DNA of 64,000 nucleotides from Bugula neritina (Eukaryota; Bryozoa; Gymnolaemata; Cheilostomatida; Bugulidae). The stretch lies in assembly GCA_964035545.1 (NCBI GenBank), contig OZ037765.1:1521001-1585000 (forward strand). Direction: 5' to 3'. Positions 41,566 through 53,775 of this stretch are shown piece after piece. The stretch's first letter is position 1, and each line of letters opens with the position of its first letter. The position numbers and the translations under genes are program-made. A model generated the notes under the pieces. The model saw only the letters and a program-made list of their open reading frames with translations, searched no databases and was not told where the DNA came from.

Positions 41566-43353
41566 GTTTAACAAAAACCCTTTCCATCAGGGGTTTTTTC
41601 CACTACCCGAACAGGACAAAATCGGAGATAAGTAAAAATAGGTGAGAAAAAAATTAACATATCGGGGAAAACATCCCTTGCAGTAGATATATGTGTAAAC
41701 CTAGAAAAATCTTGGCGGTGCAATTTTTGAAAGTTTTCTCTTCTATCAAAAAATTTTTTAAATTTGCAAAACATTCATGTAAGAAGAATACAGTTTCCAG
41801 AATTTATAATGATGCAAAGAGTGGTGCATAGAGCGAGTAATTTTAAAACATAAACAAATTCCAGACGCTATTAGTTGTTGTATAAAGCTCTTACATTTCT
41901 GCTCACAGAGATAATGAATATATAACAATTGGCACTCATTCAAGTATAATAACAATATTAGAAAGTTAATTACAGAAAAATATAAAATATTTTCACAATT
42001 TCAATCTAAATTAGTTACAGTGCTTTGTCAAGCTGAATTAACTTTCCTTGGTAATAAGTTCTTCATTTATTTAGAAAGGTCATTCCTCTACAATCACTGG
42101 CTCAATATCGATTTTTTTAAAATTGCAAAACTAAACTTACACATCACTTCACTTCACTTTGTTCCAACACTTTAATAAGCATTCAGATTAGTGAAAACAG
42201 CTGTCCAAGAATAAAGTTTAAATTCTACTGCAGAGAGTGTAAGTATAATTTAGTGCTTGAAGAAATTTTATTGTTGCAGTAAATTTATGGTAAGGTGATA
42301 TTATATTTACATAGAAATAGTCAAAATTATTTTCAATTTTAGGTGGCAATGTTTATTGTTTATAAAGCAATTTAAAAAAGAGCAATAAAATTAAATAACA
42401 TTTTATGGCATTTGTGACAGTTTTGAAAATGTATATTTGAATAAAATAACTACAATGAAAGAATACAGTTTTTGCAGATTTGTGTGGGGCAAATTAAAAA
42501 CAGTAATATACATTAATAATAGACATTTTTTTAATGAATACTTACTAACGAAATTTTTTTTCAAACAACAAGAAGTATAGAATATGCAAAATTAATAAGT
42601 TAATGCAGATCACAGGAATTTATTCATATGTGCTAAATAACAAGCAATTGATCCAAATTTATTATATTTCAATAATATTCAAATAAATTGTACACAAAAT
42701 ATATATTGTACCAAAATAAATAAATAGCGTCTAACTGGGAAGCGTCTATCTGACATGACACCACGCAGTAATGGGAGGTTTTTTAAAACTTTAGCTCAAA
42801 AAGCTCTTGCTATAGAATTCATGTGCTTATAAATGCAACCTGCAATTCTAAAAACTGCGCATCATGAAATTTATTGCTTTATTTGATCTGAGTAATGATT
42901 GGTTGTGCTGATATGATTTTTACTCTCTGATGTTTATTTGAACTACGCCAACATGATGTTGGTGAGACTAGATGTTTTAATATTTTAATTATCAATCAGA
43001 GTTACCAAGAAAACTTGGTTTGATTTCAAATTAACTCATGTGATATACTTTGATGTCAATCTCCTGATTATTTCTCCATTAGTAGAAGAACCGGCAATCA
43101 TTTGCTTTATGAATTGCATTGAGTTATTTGGTTATGTGGTATAATAGATTATATTGGTGGGTCTCTATTTAAGATGTACATAGAGTTGTGTGCACCACCA
43201 CCGCAGAAAACTGAGATTTCTCTTGCCACAAATTAACAATATTTTATACTAGCTATAGTAGGTTGTGTTTTTTCTATGTATTGTAAAAGTATAAAAGTAA
43301 CATAAGTGTTGAGTATCAGAATATTGTGGTCAATTCAGTAAACTCCCTCCCTC

Positions 43354-43355
<2 letters not shown>
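41566..43355. other. Intergenic region upstream of GPCR 1
   Basis: AT-rich, no convincing ORF. It should contain the promoter and untranslated first exon of the GPCR starting at 43514. The exon cannot be placed. Confidence 0.4.
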
Positions 43356-43404
<49 letters not shown>

Positions 43405-43423
43405 ACACACACATACACGCACG

Positions 43424-43476
<53 letters not shown>
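43356..43476. repeat. (CA)n with (CG)n and CACG insert
   Basis: CA runs flank a (CG)n stretch of about 14 bases and an ACGCACGCACGC stretch. Alternating purine-pyrimidine over about 120 bases is favourable for Z-DNA. It ends 32 bases before the acceptor of the GPCR coding exon. Confidence 0.95.
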
Positions 43477-43477
<1 letters not shown>

Positions 43478-43513
43478 ACTGTTATACTTTTACTTTTGTT
43501 TTAAACAGAAACT

Positions 43514-44596
43514 ATGAACAGGAGTTACCTCTGGGCATATGACGATCGCAAAGGATGGAACTGTACGACACATTTTTCTTTCTTCAACGACTTCCAGCGA
43601 GAGGACGAAAACATGAAATATGCAGAAGTTACCAGCATTGTAATTCTAAATCTAATTAGCCTGGCTATCAACATCAGCTTGATTTCTCTGATTGTGAAGA
43701 CGAAGGAGTTAAGAGAAAATCAACAGAACATGTACATAGTGAGTGTGAGTTGTAGCACAATGCTCCTACTACCATGCACCATACTAGTAGGGGGAGCTCG
43801 GCTCTCCCCTTCTGGTTGGCCATATGGGAGTTTTGCTTGTAAGTTTGCGATGTATGCCTTCTTAGTCACGGCCTTCATCAAGATTTGGCTGATGACCGTG
43901 ATCAGCCTTGATCGGTATTTGAAGGTCGTCTGCGATCACAAGTACCACTTGAACAAGACTTTCTCAACTCTACTCAATCTGGCGGCATGGTTTTTTCCAG
44001 GATTTAGTTTAGCTTTTATGGTTTACAACAACACAGACTCGGCTACGTCTACAGTTGATAATCAGACCGTCTCAATTTGCTCGGCCATGTTTAAATATGA
44101 CCCAGTCATTTCTTATGCTCTAGTATACTTCTCAACTGTGTTTGTGCTAGAGTACTTTATCCCTATGACCATAATAATAGTCTGCTATGTCGGAATTCTA
44201 CGGAAGGTGAAGGTTAGCTCTATGACTAGAGGAACAATTAGAGTGAAACAAATATCTGGTACTCGACAAGAGAACAACCAAAGGAAAACCAGAAACAAGG
44301 AGCAAAGAACTACACGTATACTAATCGCCATTTTTGTAATCTTTCTAATCATGTGGACTCCCCTATTTGGACTGCTGGCTATGCTGTCTTTGGACCAGAA
44401 GTTAGAAAGCTATAAACTGACTTCGAGGTACATCGTCCTGCAACTTTGCATTCTCGTACTCAACACTATCATAGAGCCTTTTCTCTTCTCCCTCACTACT
44501 GGTCCTGTCAGGCAAAGGCTACTCCAGTTGTTCAGAAGAGTAAAGACCAGGTCAAAGGTCGCTCCTTCCTCTATGTACAACACCACGGCAACTTGA
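43514..44596 (+). CDS. Rhodopsin-class GPCR 1, orphan, atypical motifs
   Basis: A 360-residue seven-helix receptor in one coding exon. The acceptor (43507-43508) lies 5 bases before the ATG, so a 5' UTR exon exists upstream. N-glycosylation sites are at N2 and N16. TM1 is about 37-62 and TM2 72-97. ECL1 has the class A Trp (W102), Cys109 begins TM3, and DRY is at 133-135. TM4 has the conserved Trp, ECL2 has a Cys (SICSAMF), and TM5 has Pro and Tyr. TM6 is MWTPLF (CWxP without the Cys) and TM7 is EPFLF where NPxxY is expected. No acidic residue occurs in TM2. Ligand unknown; the N-terminal KGWNCTTHFSFFNDF is shared with the second receptor. The C-terminal residues SMYNTTAT and the stop are the first unit of a 36-bp tandem array. 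Confidence 0.88.
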   Translation: MNRSYLWAYDDRKGWNCTTHFSFFNDFQREDENMKYAEVTSIVILNLISLAINISLISLIVKTKELRENQQNMYIVSVSCSTMLLLPCTILVGGARLSPSGWPYGSFACKFAMYAFLVTAFIKIWLMTVISLDRYLKVVCDHKYHLNKTFSTLLNLAAWFFPGFSLAFMVYNNTDSATSTVDNQTVSICSAMFKYDPVISYALVYFSTVFVLEYFIPMTIIIVCYVGILRKVKVSSMTRGTIRVKQISGTRQENNQRKTRNKEQRTTRILIAIFVIFLIMWTPLFGLLAMLSLDQKLESYKLTSRYIVLQLCILVLNTIIEPFLFSLTTGPVRQRLLQLFRRVKTRSKVAPSSMYNTTAT

Positions 44597-44858
44597 GGAC
44601 TACAGTCTATGTACAACACCACGGCAACTTGAGGACTACAGTCTATGTACAACACCATGGCAACTTGAGGACTACAGTCTATGTACAACACCACGGCAAC
44701 TTGAGGACTACAGTCTATGTACAACACCACGGCAACTTGAGGACTACAGTCTATGTACAACACCACGGCATCTTGAGGACTACAGTCTATGTACAACACC
44801 ACGGCAACTTGAGGACTACAGTCTATGTAAAATGCCACACTCTCTTGAGTACAACAGT
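44571..44858. repeat. 36-bp minisatellite, 7 good copies plus one degraded
   Basis: Units start at 44571, 44607, 44643, 44679, 44715, 44751 and 44787, with a degraded one at 44823. The unit begins CTATGTACAACACCACGGCA and includes ACTTGA. The first unit contains the last codons and the TGA stop of GPCR 1, so each later unit repeats that coding end and stop. The array is open in a second plus frame and on the minus strand. Confidence 0.97.
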
Positions 44859-47800
44859 TTATCGTAAAAGCATTTCCTACCTCTTGCACAAGAAACCTTG
44901 ATGTTTTCACCAAAGGTTGCAGTACTAAAATATATGCATTGAATGGGCGTGTTTCTTTGTAATAGACAGCATTTACCTCTCAAAATATTTACCTCTATAT
45001 GTTTATATATAATGTGTTTAACTATTATTGTGCTGCTGCTACTGCTAGTACTGCCCCTGCTGCTGTCACACGCTAGGTTTGTGTGAAGCAGGAGTATGGG
45101 GAGCTGGTTTTATGGCTGAATGGTTATTTATAATAATTATTGTTATGAATTAGCAGTTCACAGATATTGACATATTATGGTAATCAGAGATGACAGATAA
45201 AACATTTAAGCAACAAATAATTTAGCAAAGTGTTTTGATTCTATAAATAACTTGTTTAACATTTAGTACGTAAATCCTTTGTTTACTATTTTAAAAAATT
45301 AGATTGGCATACATTTTATAGCCTATATTTCAAATTCGAGCGATGCAAGTGAAACTACTATATAAATATTATTGTGTCATGACTTGAGAGTATTTTTGTT
45401 GTCAGAATTTGTAAAATAAATAACAATAAAGTCATTTGATTACATGAAACAATTGCATTTAAATCAACTATTGGCCTGAACGGTAAAAAAGCTGAAGTTT
45501 ATGAAGTACACCAATAAACTGAGATTATCAAAGTTGGGAGAAATGATACACAACATGAAGCAACCTATGAAACTATATTTAATCCTTTGCACCAGGTGTC
45601 GTTGACTGGGGATATCGCAAATTGAATAAAATCAATTTTTTAATTTTTTGATTAATCAAAGGCCGTGCGAGATAACTCTGTAGGACAGGATGTGTTGAAA
45701 TAACTGAATCATTCATCTCATCACAGCAAAGACACTACTAATACCCAAATGGATTGAAAATTTCTTCAAGTCCACAACTGTGCTAAGACTGTCATCCTAC
45801 TCGCAAACGCTTAATACATTAATGACGCATTTATTTATGTTACGACTTCAATTTAATCAGACAGAGCTAAAGACTAAATCTTGTTTACTCTAAATTGAAA
45901 AATTTTGCTGTTATCGATAAAAGTTTATTTCAATAAACCGGAATAGCTTTTGTAAAACTGACGCAAATCCTAATTATGTTGTATTTCGATGACAACACAT
46001 AAAATTAATTAATGATTACCCTAGGGAATTTATGAGTCCACCAATTTTTACATCAAGATTTGCTCTGACACCAATCTATACAGTATTCATAAGAGCACCG
46101 ATGCAATTAATAATGTGAGATCTATGTGCTATGCTAATGCTCAAATTATACAGTCCTAACTAATTCATAAATATAACAGCACAATAGATTAGTTCATTAA
46201 ATTACCATTATATTATCAATAAGTTCAATATTTGTGGTACAAGAATTTGCCCTGCCCTTATTTACGCCCTCCCCTTGACATTTCCAACAAACATGTGCAG
46301 ATACAAGTTGTTATTGTTTTGTTATTGGGCAGGAGTTACATAACATTGCTAAGTGAATAATTTATCTCCCCTGGTGATAGAAATGAGTCATCAAGTTGAA
46401 AATACACCTTTAGCCTTTAGGTCGCTCTGAACTAATTCACAATTTTTACAAACTGCCTGATAAATTACAATTATATAATTCAATATTTTAGTTGTTCCCA
46501 GCAAGATTAGTAACTACGACATGAGGAATCGTCTGCTCTTGACACAACCTCTCATAAAATAGTGTATAAATTCCTCACTACTAATAGATTTTGGCAATCA
46601 AATGATATTAAAATAATTTTCACTGCAAGATGGCACATCAACTTTTCTGGAAAAGTTTAGCAGTTCAACTTCAACATTAATTACTGAAATATATTGCATA
46701 GGTTGCAACTTATTTATTACAACACATTAATGTACATAATATATTATTATATACATGTATTATAACTTATTTATTACAACACAATAACATTTGACACATT
46801 TGACATATTTTAACTCACCGTACATATATATTAAAACACAATAGATTATACGATAATAAATATTGTAACTAATTACCACATTATACTTTGCAATTACCGC
46901 TTCATGTATCGTGAAATATATATAATTACACATTATAACTTGTCTTACGCATTAAATCATGCATTGTTCATGATAGCTTATATATTGCAATTTATATAAT
47001 TTGCACTATAGCTTAAATACTATACTTATTATATTTTATATTACACATTATGGCCTGTATATAATACATAATGCACGCTATGTCTAATATGCACATGTAT
47101 TAAAGCAACTGAAATAGCACATATATTGTTAATAATGTGTTCATGTACTTACTGTACATCAATATACTACAATATAGCTAATTAATGAATCCGTGACAAG
47201 TGTATAATTGAAATAATAATGACAGATTGGAGAAAATATGAGTTTCTTGTATAAAAGACTAGTTACAATGCCACATTAATTATTTAGTAAAGCTGCACCA
47301 TAACAACATCATTATTTAGATTGGTCGTTTCAAACCTACTACTATAACTCATAATAAGATTAGCAAAGAGAGCACAACTACAGCAACTTAATGAAACTAG
47401 TTCCTGCATGACTCATAACATTGATATTTAAATATTATAGGACTGCATCTAAAAAGAACTTATCTGCATTATTTTTCCAGTTTTGATTTGCTTTATAGAT
47501 AAAATTTGATTTTGATGAAAACAATTAGAAAACCTAGATTGATGTACAACAGCCATAAAACATATACATGCTGCTATTGCATCATATTATATGTAATTTG
47601 ATATCAACAAATTACTATGTGTCTATCCATTATTTATAATTATGCTGCAATAAGGAAAACATGATTACTGGTATATTATGCCATTTTATTGTTTAATAAA
47701 CAATGAGGAAAGACTGTCACAGTTACAGCTATTACGTACACCAACGCTTTCTATAAGTTTACAAACAATTCAAATTGTATTTCTTCAAACTTATGGCTAT

Positions 47801-50800
47801 AAGAATATAATATTAGTTAATACAACTATAATGAAATCATCAGTTTATGTTAACGACAGCGTTTGATTTAATAACCCAATCCCTTTATTAAGGTTGTTTT
47901 GACTCCGATATGCTAAGAGCTTCGGCTAATGATTCACATTATTTACAATAACACGTAGCCAGTGTTCTGTCAATCGGTTGTTGTGACGGGTGATAGCCGT
48001 GCTCACTGAAGCATAAAATTTGACATTGGATAGTAGGCAATAGCTATATCCATACGAATCTTCAAACCAATTCAGTTGTGAAAGCTCTGGCGAAGTTGGT
48101 GCACGTGGTTTAGATATAATTAGCTATTTGAAGAGCTGGCAACGGATATAACCTTCCCAAGTTCGTATCAAAAAGGTTGGTAAGAAAAAATTCAAAATGT
48201 TTTGAACAACATTTACTCCATCAATTTTAAGATGTAGTCTTAGTCTTTATCTAGTGCACCTCATAAATTCTGACCTCGCGATTGTTACTAAAAAAAAGTA
48301 CAATTAGTCAATTTTTTAGCTTAAACTTAACCTTAGGATGGCATGATCTTTTATCATTCATGTCCCGCAATAATTATGCTGGTAGACACTGTATAGAATT
48401 CAGTGGTATGTGAACTTATCAGCTATATATAATATTATAGTGGTAAGTCTAATTGTTGTGCTTCATGGTAACAAAAGACTTAATGCATTGTTTCTGTTTG
48501 GTAAAGCCAAAGGCTATTTCAAGAATGATCAGTTACTGTTCGTTCAGATAGCGATTAAAAGCCTAATATTCCTTGACAATACAACAATAGAGTGAACACT
48601 AATCAAAAAGTTCTATTTTTGAAATGTTGTACAATACCATATTAATTTATAATTAATTATTTAATAGTGATACTAATACTAATAGTAATAAACATTGTTT
48701 TTTGTTTATCAAGTGTTTATTTGGTAATTGCTATATTGTATATGATCATTATTATACTCATTAACACCAAAAGAAATTTTTGAACTCAATATAACTATAT
48801 AAATATTACTATTAAAATAAGAACGTTTTGCAGCAAATAGAAGAATTGGTTTCTGCAAGTCACAGCGTTTAAAAATAGATGAGAATTATCTTTTGTCATG
48901 AGTATAAGTTTATCATATAAAATAAATTTCAATTCAATGCAATAATAGCAAAAGTAAAGCTTGAAAATTTGAAATTTAAAAATTTTCGACTTAACATTAT
49001 TTAGGCTACTGCCAGCTAATGGTGAAAATTTCAATGACTTTGAGTGTGACACAGCAGAAATTAGCTGTTAATACTTTATTTTAATTCTATTTTGGTGACT
49101 GAATTATTCAAACTAAAGTTAAATTAAAATAAGTCAATCAATCCTAGTATAAGGGTTTTAATGGCTCAGCTGTATTTTTTTACTTGTTATGGGATCAATT
49201 CTAAAGGCAATTTATTAGAAGCTGCAGCTGCCGATTCCTTTTTTCTCAAAACTGCTGAATTTGTGAAACTAGGTCCCAATTTTTTTATGTAGAAAATATT
49301 ATAGCTGAATATTTTTGAAAAATTTGACCACCAAGGTTTGTTAAACCAATTTAAATTTACTCAATAGATTTTAGTTTTTGCTTTGACTTCTATTTCCTAT
49401 TTGATTCAGCAAAGTATGTGGATAACCTTTTCTCATCAACATGAAAACTTTAGCAGGAGTGAAAACCAATGACTTAGAAATGCACTAAATGACTAAATAA
49501 TATAAACTGATATCCTCTGTTCAATAACTTTGGTAAAACTTCAAGCTATCTTAAACTGTTAGTAGTTAATACAATGCCATGAGCATGGTGTGGTAATCAA
49601 TTTTCTACTTGTCTAATTAAATTTCAACACATTTACTTGCAACTGAAGGAATATTGTAGCCAATTTGTACTATAAATAAAGTGGCAAATAACAAGCATTC
49701 AATAATTTATTCATGTATTCCTAATAGAATATTTCCTTTTGGTTTTTTTACTTGTAAAATTGAAAGTTAAATTACATGACTTTAAGTAGATAATTTTACA
49801 CCCTGGTTAAGTTGCAGAGCCTTTTTGCCGATTATTGCACAGTTGAGTTTTAATTGACAGGCGTGGCATCTATAGTTTACCCGAGATGTCCAGGTAAAAT
49901 GATGACTCACATCTGTAAATTATCATATCATAGGACATGCTGCTGGTTTTTAAATGTGTAAAAACTCTTTTTATTGCTAAAGAAAGTGAAATTTTATTGA
50001 TATATCACATAATTATTTTCAACAGCAAAGTTACACATGTTTTGTTGTCATCAGTAACAGTCTTGCAAGAAATGACAGAATTTTTCAAAATATTTTTTAA
50101 GTTTCAAGTCCTGAAAGCTTTGGGAGTAAACTAATTTGCAGCACAAAACTTCAACCATCTGATGGGTATCTGGAAGTAATTAAATGAGTAATTTATTACT
50201 TGCAAGCTGATTGGTTGGTTTGAGCTGAACTTTAAGCTTATTGGCTACGTGAGCAGGTCAAGACAATTGTACTTCCTACAAAAGTAGAAGCCAATTTAAG
50301 GGTGGAGAAGAATAGTTGAACAGGGAGCAACTTGATGTCATTTTCCAGAATAAATTTACACTCACTGACAGTGAAACATTGTAAAATAATAGAAAACACC
50401 ATATAAGCTAAAAATAGTAATGATGTAATAAAAATAGCCGTTTGACAAGCAGTGATTGGTGGTGTAATTTATGTTTTCCAAATTTGTGAAGATTGATACT
50501 GTTGAATTCAGACAAAACCTGATATACTATTACAACATTTCTGATGATTTCATGAAATACAGTAGTTCAGAGTAAAGCTTTTAGTTTATTGTACAGCAGA
50601 ACTAGTTGAAACTGTAAGAAATTTCCTCTCACACTTGAATTGGGGTTATCAGTTACTTAATTTTCATTCCATTAAGTTTTGTTGAGACAGATAGCGAATT
50701 CCTGTGACATTGGTGACCTTAACCTCAGTAATGAATGCAGCGTCATACCAGGGTACTGATAGCTTCCAGTCACTGATCTAAATCAGCTGGTACTCATCAT

Positions 50801-51024
50801 CTCTTTGTTCTAGATAAATCAACTACTTTTTGCAAATTGAATTCCTAAAAAAACTCCTTGCCCAACACCTAAAGCAAATGGACACTAGCAGGGAACTTCT
50901 ATTGGAGACAATGTAAATTTGTTATAATAAATTGGTAATTTTATTTATTATGTAAACATATTTTGTTAATTTTTTTGACAGGCTTTGATGATAAAACTGC
51001 ATCTGATTTGTTCCGCCAGTAACT
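44859..51024. other. Intergenic region between the two GPCR genes
   Basis: About 6 kb of AT-rich DNA. ORFs at 47678, 48410, 48795 and 49937 are short and without a known domain. A small TAATAC-type run is at 48665-48690. The untranslated first exon of GPCR 2 is expected here. No GPCR remnant was recognised. Confidence 0.45.
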
Positions 51025-52137
51025 ATGGAGTGGGGAGAAGACCGAACCAACAAGAGCTATATCTGGGACTGGGACCATATCAAAGGCTGGAACTATACTC
51101 CATTTTTTTCATTTTTCAATGATTTCGGAGATGATCTAACCTTCTATCAATATATAGAGTTTGGTTCAGTAGCTATCTTGAGTCTCCTAAGCTTCATAGT
51201 CACTGTTCTGCTGATGGTGTTCTTTCTGACGAAGAAACATCTAAGAAGAGACTTGCATATGTACACAATCAGTATCATGGCAAGTAGTTTAGTGCTTCTG
51301 CCCTTTGCACTGTTGATAGGCATCACCAGACTCTCACCACAAGGCTGGATGTTCGGCAGCTTAGCCTGTAAAAGCACCCTGTTTGTGCTCGTCATGACAG
51401 CCTTTGTCAAAATATGGCTGATGACGCTCATCAGCGTAGACAGATATCTGAGAATTGTTCATTCGAACCACCGATGCATGGGACCAAAAGTATCGATAAT
51501 ACTTATACTTGTGGCATGGGTTCTGCCAGTGGCTACAATAGCTGGAATTGTTTATCCCAATTCTCGTTCTCTTGATGTAGACATTCACGGAGGAATCAGC
51601 TTTTGTACAGTAGGATTCCAGTACCATCCGACAATTCGATATTCGCTCATGTATTTCTCCACTATATTTGCGTTAGAATTCATCCTCCCTGCCACCATAA
51701 TGATTGTGTGTTACTCACTAATAATGAGGAAGATTAACAAATCTACTAAAGCTATACTCAGTCACTCGAAAATGAACAGCTTAAAGGTAGAGAAGAACCT
51801 TCGAACAAACATTCGTCGCCGTCGAACTACAAATATTCTGATTGCGATAATGAGTTTGTTTTTAGTCATGTGGCTTCCTCTCTTTGCCCTGATTGCCATG
51901 ATCACCCTGGATCAGACGATGGAGACATTTAAACTGTCCTCCAGGTGGATTGTGGGCCAGCTGTGCGTCCTGCTACTCAACACTCTCATAGAGCCCTTTC
52001 TGTATTCATTCACAGCAGCGAAAACTAGACAAGAGTTGAAGAGAACGTTACAATCGAATTGCGTAAAACGCAATAAGAATATCCCAATGACTTCTATAGA
52101 TGAAACACTAACCCAAAACTGTAGTTCAACCTCATAG
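51025..52137 (+). CDS. Rhodopsin-class GPCR 2, orphan, paralogue of GPCR 1
   Basis: A 370-residue seven-helix receptor in a single coding exon. The N-terminus (KGWNYTPFFSFFNDF) matches the paralogue. LSPQGWMFGSLAC precedes TM3. DRY is present in LISVDRYLRIV. TM5 ends in MIVCYSLIMRKI, TM6 is MWLPLF and TM7 is LNTLIEPFLYSF. TM2 has no acidic residue, and E replaces N of NPxxY, as in GPCR 1. The likely acceptor is the CAG ending at 51019, which places the intron 5 bases before the ATG as in GPCR 1. An alternative acceptor at 50981 would include an upstream ATG (50988) whose frame overlaps the true start, which makes it less likely. The third intracellular loop is basic (NIRRRRTTNIL). The C-tail has Ser/Thr sites and no obvious palmitoylation Cys other than C-V-K-R-N in the helix 8 region. 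Confidence 0.88.
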   Translation: MEWGEDRTNKSYIWDWDHIKGWNYTPFFSFFNDFGDDLTFYQYIEFGSVAILSLLSFIVTVLLMVFFLTKKHLRRDLHMYTISIMASSLVLLPFALLIGITRLSPQGWMFGSLACKSTLFVLVMTAFVKIWLMTLISVDRYLRIVHSNHRCMGPKVSIILILVAWVLPVATIAGIVYPNSRSLDVDIHGGISFCTVGFQYHPTIRYSLMYFSTIFALEFILPATIMIVCYSLIMRKINKSTKAILSHSKMNSLKVEKNLRTNIRRRRTTNILIAIMSLFLVMWLPLFALIAMITLDQTMETFKLSSRWIVGQLCVLLLNTLIEPFLYSFTAAKTRQELKRTLQSNCVKRNKNIPMTSIDETLTQNCSSTS

Positions 52138-52249
52138 GAAATTGAAACATGGTGTAGCATTATGTCAATGCTAATTGATTTTGTGTATATATTGTGTTCA
52201 TATTATGTATATAAATTCAAAGATTTTTATTTTCATAACAAATTTATAT

Positions 52250-52255
52250 AATAAA
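52250..52255 (+). terminator. Polyadenylation signal, GPCR 2
   Basis: AATAAA 113 bases after the stop codon. Confidence 0.5.
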
Positions 52256-53069
52256 ATATAGGTGCTATAATTATACTCTACATTTATGTACAACACTAAA
52301 ATATATTATTGCAGAATATAAAACCAATGTTTTCACAAAACCTTAGTAGAAACAGAATTTTGTGAAGTCTCGGCATGGCATCTTGTGTGAAAGAGGTAAT
52401 AAAAAGCAGTGGCTGACTCTGTATGAGATAAACACAATATCTACTCAGGAGACTTGGTAATTAGGGTAATTAGTAAAATAAACAATAAAACATCATCAAC
52501 TACAGTATTACTAACAGCAAAACCCTATAGCTCTTCAAAGAGCTCACTTTACGAGGTCTAATTACTGAGTCTGACTTTCTCTCTCAGTGAGAGAAATCTG
52601 GAGAACTAAAGTCTTGGATCCCACATGCTTTGTGAAAGTGAATTAACATGCAGTTAAATACTTTCAGTCATTCCAAGCATTCTACACACTAAGCTCTTTT
52701 CTCTAGCATAGGGATAGAGTGAATTGAGAACTGGAGTCATCCCCCTTGTAACATGGTCAGTTACTGTCCTTTGTGTCTTTTCTTCTTATCTAGAAAATCC
52801 AATAACAATAGACAAATCACAGAGAGACCTCAACCAGATACAATTTACCAGAGTAGATTATAGACCATACATTACTATAGACACAGTTGTATTACATTGA
52901 ACACAATTGGCCACAATTTACACTGATAATTTTTCACATTGATTTCATGTTGGATAAACGAACAAATATATGAAAAACTGCTAAACATAACAGGGACTAG
53001 TGGCTGAACAGTCTATATTAACAAAATCTGAGGTAATCTAATATATGACGGTATATTACTATTATAGCC

Positions 53070-53498
53070 TTATATGTGATGGCGTATCACTTCCCACACT
53101 GTCCAGGAGTAATGGAGGGAATGTTGAAGCCAACTAATCAGTACTGTTGACAGTGGAGTAATTAATGCCATCAGAACCAGATAGTGCATGTACCCACAAT
53201 TCATCAAACGCATAATCAAAGCAAAATATTCACAACACACAAAAATGCAGAGAGTAATAAAGTTTTTTTGATGTTCATAAATTCCATTCAATTTGGTTTT
53301 AGCACAAAAATATGCTGGGTTTGTTTTACACACGTTGGAATTATCCGCCAAATAATTAACAGTGACATGAGGCAAACAACAGACTTCACTTTGACAGAAG
53401 TTTATCTGTTGATATTTAGAAGATACACCTGAAAGACTAATTACGGCAGCAGTGTGGCAGCACAACGCAAGGTGAAGTAGCTGATGACACAAAGACAT
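53070..53498 (-). CDS. Hypothetical ORF of 142 codons, hydrophobic and Cys-rich
   Basis: This is a long open frame for AT-rich non-coding DNA. It is rich in Cys (CLPHVTVNYL, SNVCKTNPAYFC) and has two hydrophobic stretches (ITLCIFVCCEYFALIM and LVLMALITPLSTVLISW). An AG acceptor (TCTTTCAG) lies within it near 53428, and no family is recognised. It sits downstream of shugoshin on the same strand, so it may be a chance ORF in the 3' UTR or an exon fragment of a membrane protein. Confidence 0.15.
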   Translation of the reverse strand: MSLCHQLLHLALCCHTAAVISLSGVSSKYQQINFCQSEVCCLPHVTVNYLADNSNVCKTNPAYFCAKTKLNGIYEHQKNFITLCIFVCCEYFALIMRLMNCGYMHYLVLMALITPLSTVLISWLQHSLHYSWTVWEVIRHHI

Positions 53499-53670
53499 AA
53501 GAGGATGAAATTATGAATGTGGGAGTTGGAAACCTACATGTTTGCCAAATTAATTTAAATTTGGCAACTTTAATCCTTCAAATGTTTGAGTCATCCATTT
53601 AGATCAGAAAAATATGAAGTATTCAACTTAATTAGCATGAAATGTTTAAACAACCGTCAGCTTATAGCCT

Positions 53671-53775
53671 TCTACTTCCCTAACATAGACCCCCACCCCT
53701 CCCTTCTACTTCTCTAACATAGACCCACCACCCCTTCTACTTCTCTAACATAAACCCACCACCCCTCCCTTCCAC
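53671..53775. repeat. C-rich tandem repeat, three units of 33-40 bp
   Basis: Three copies of CTTCTACTTCTCTAACATAG followed by ACCCACCACCCCT-like sequence. Confidence 0.85.

Noticed and set aside
44410-44913. Repeat-peptide ORFs on both strands over the 36-bp array
   Set aside because: The unit is a multiple of three, so open frames are automatic; the GPCR frame is the only one with homologous content.
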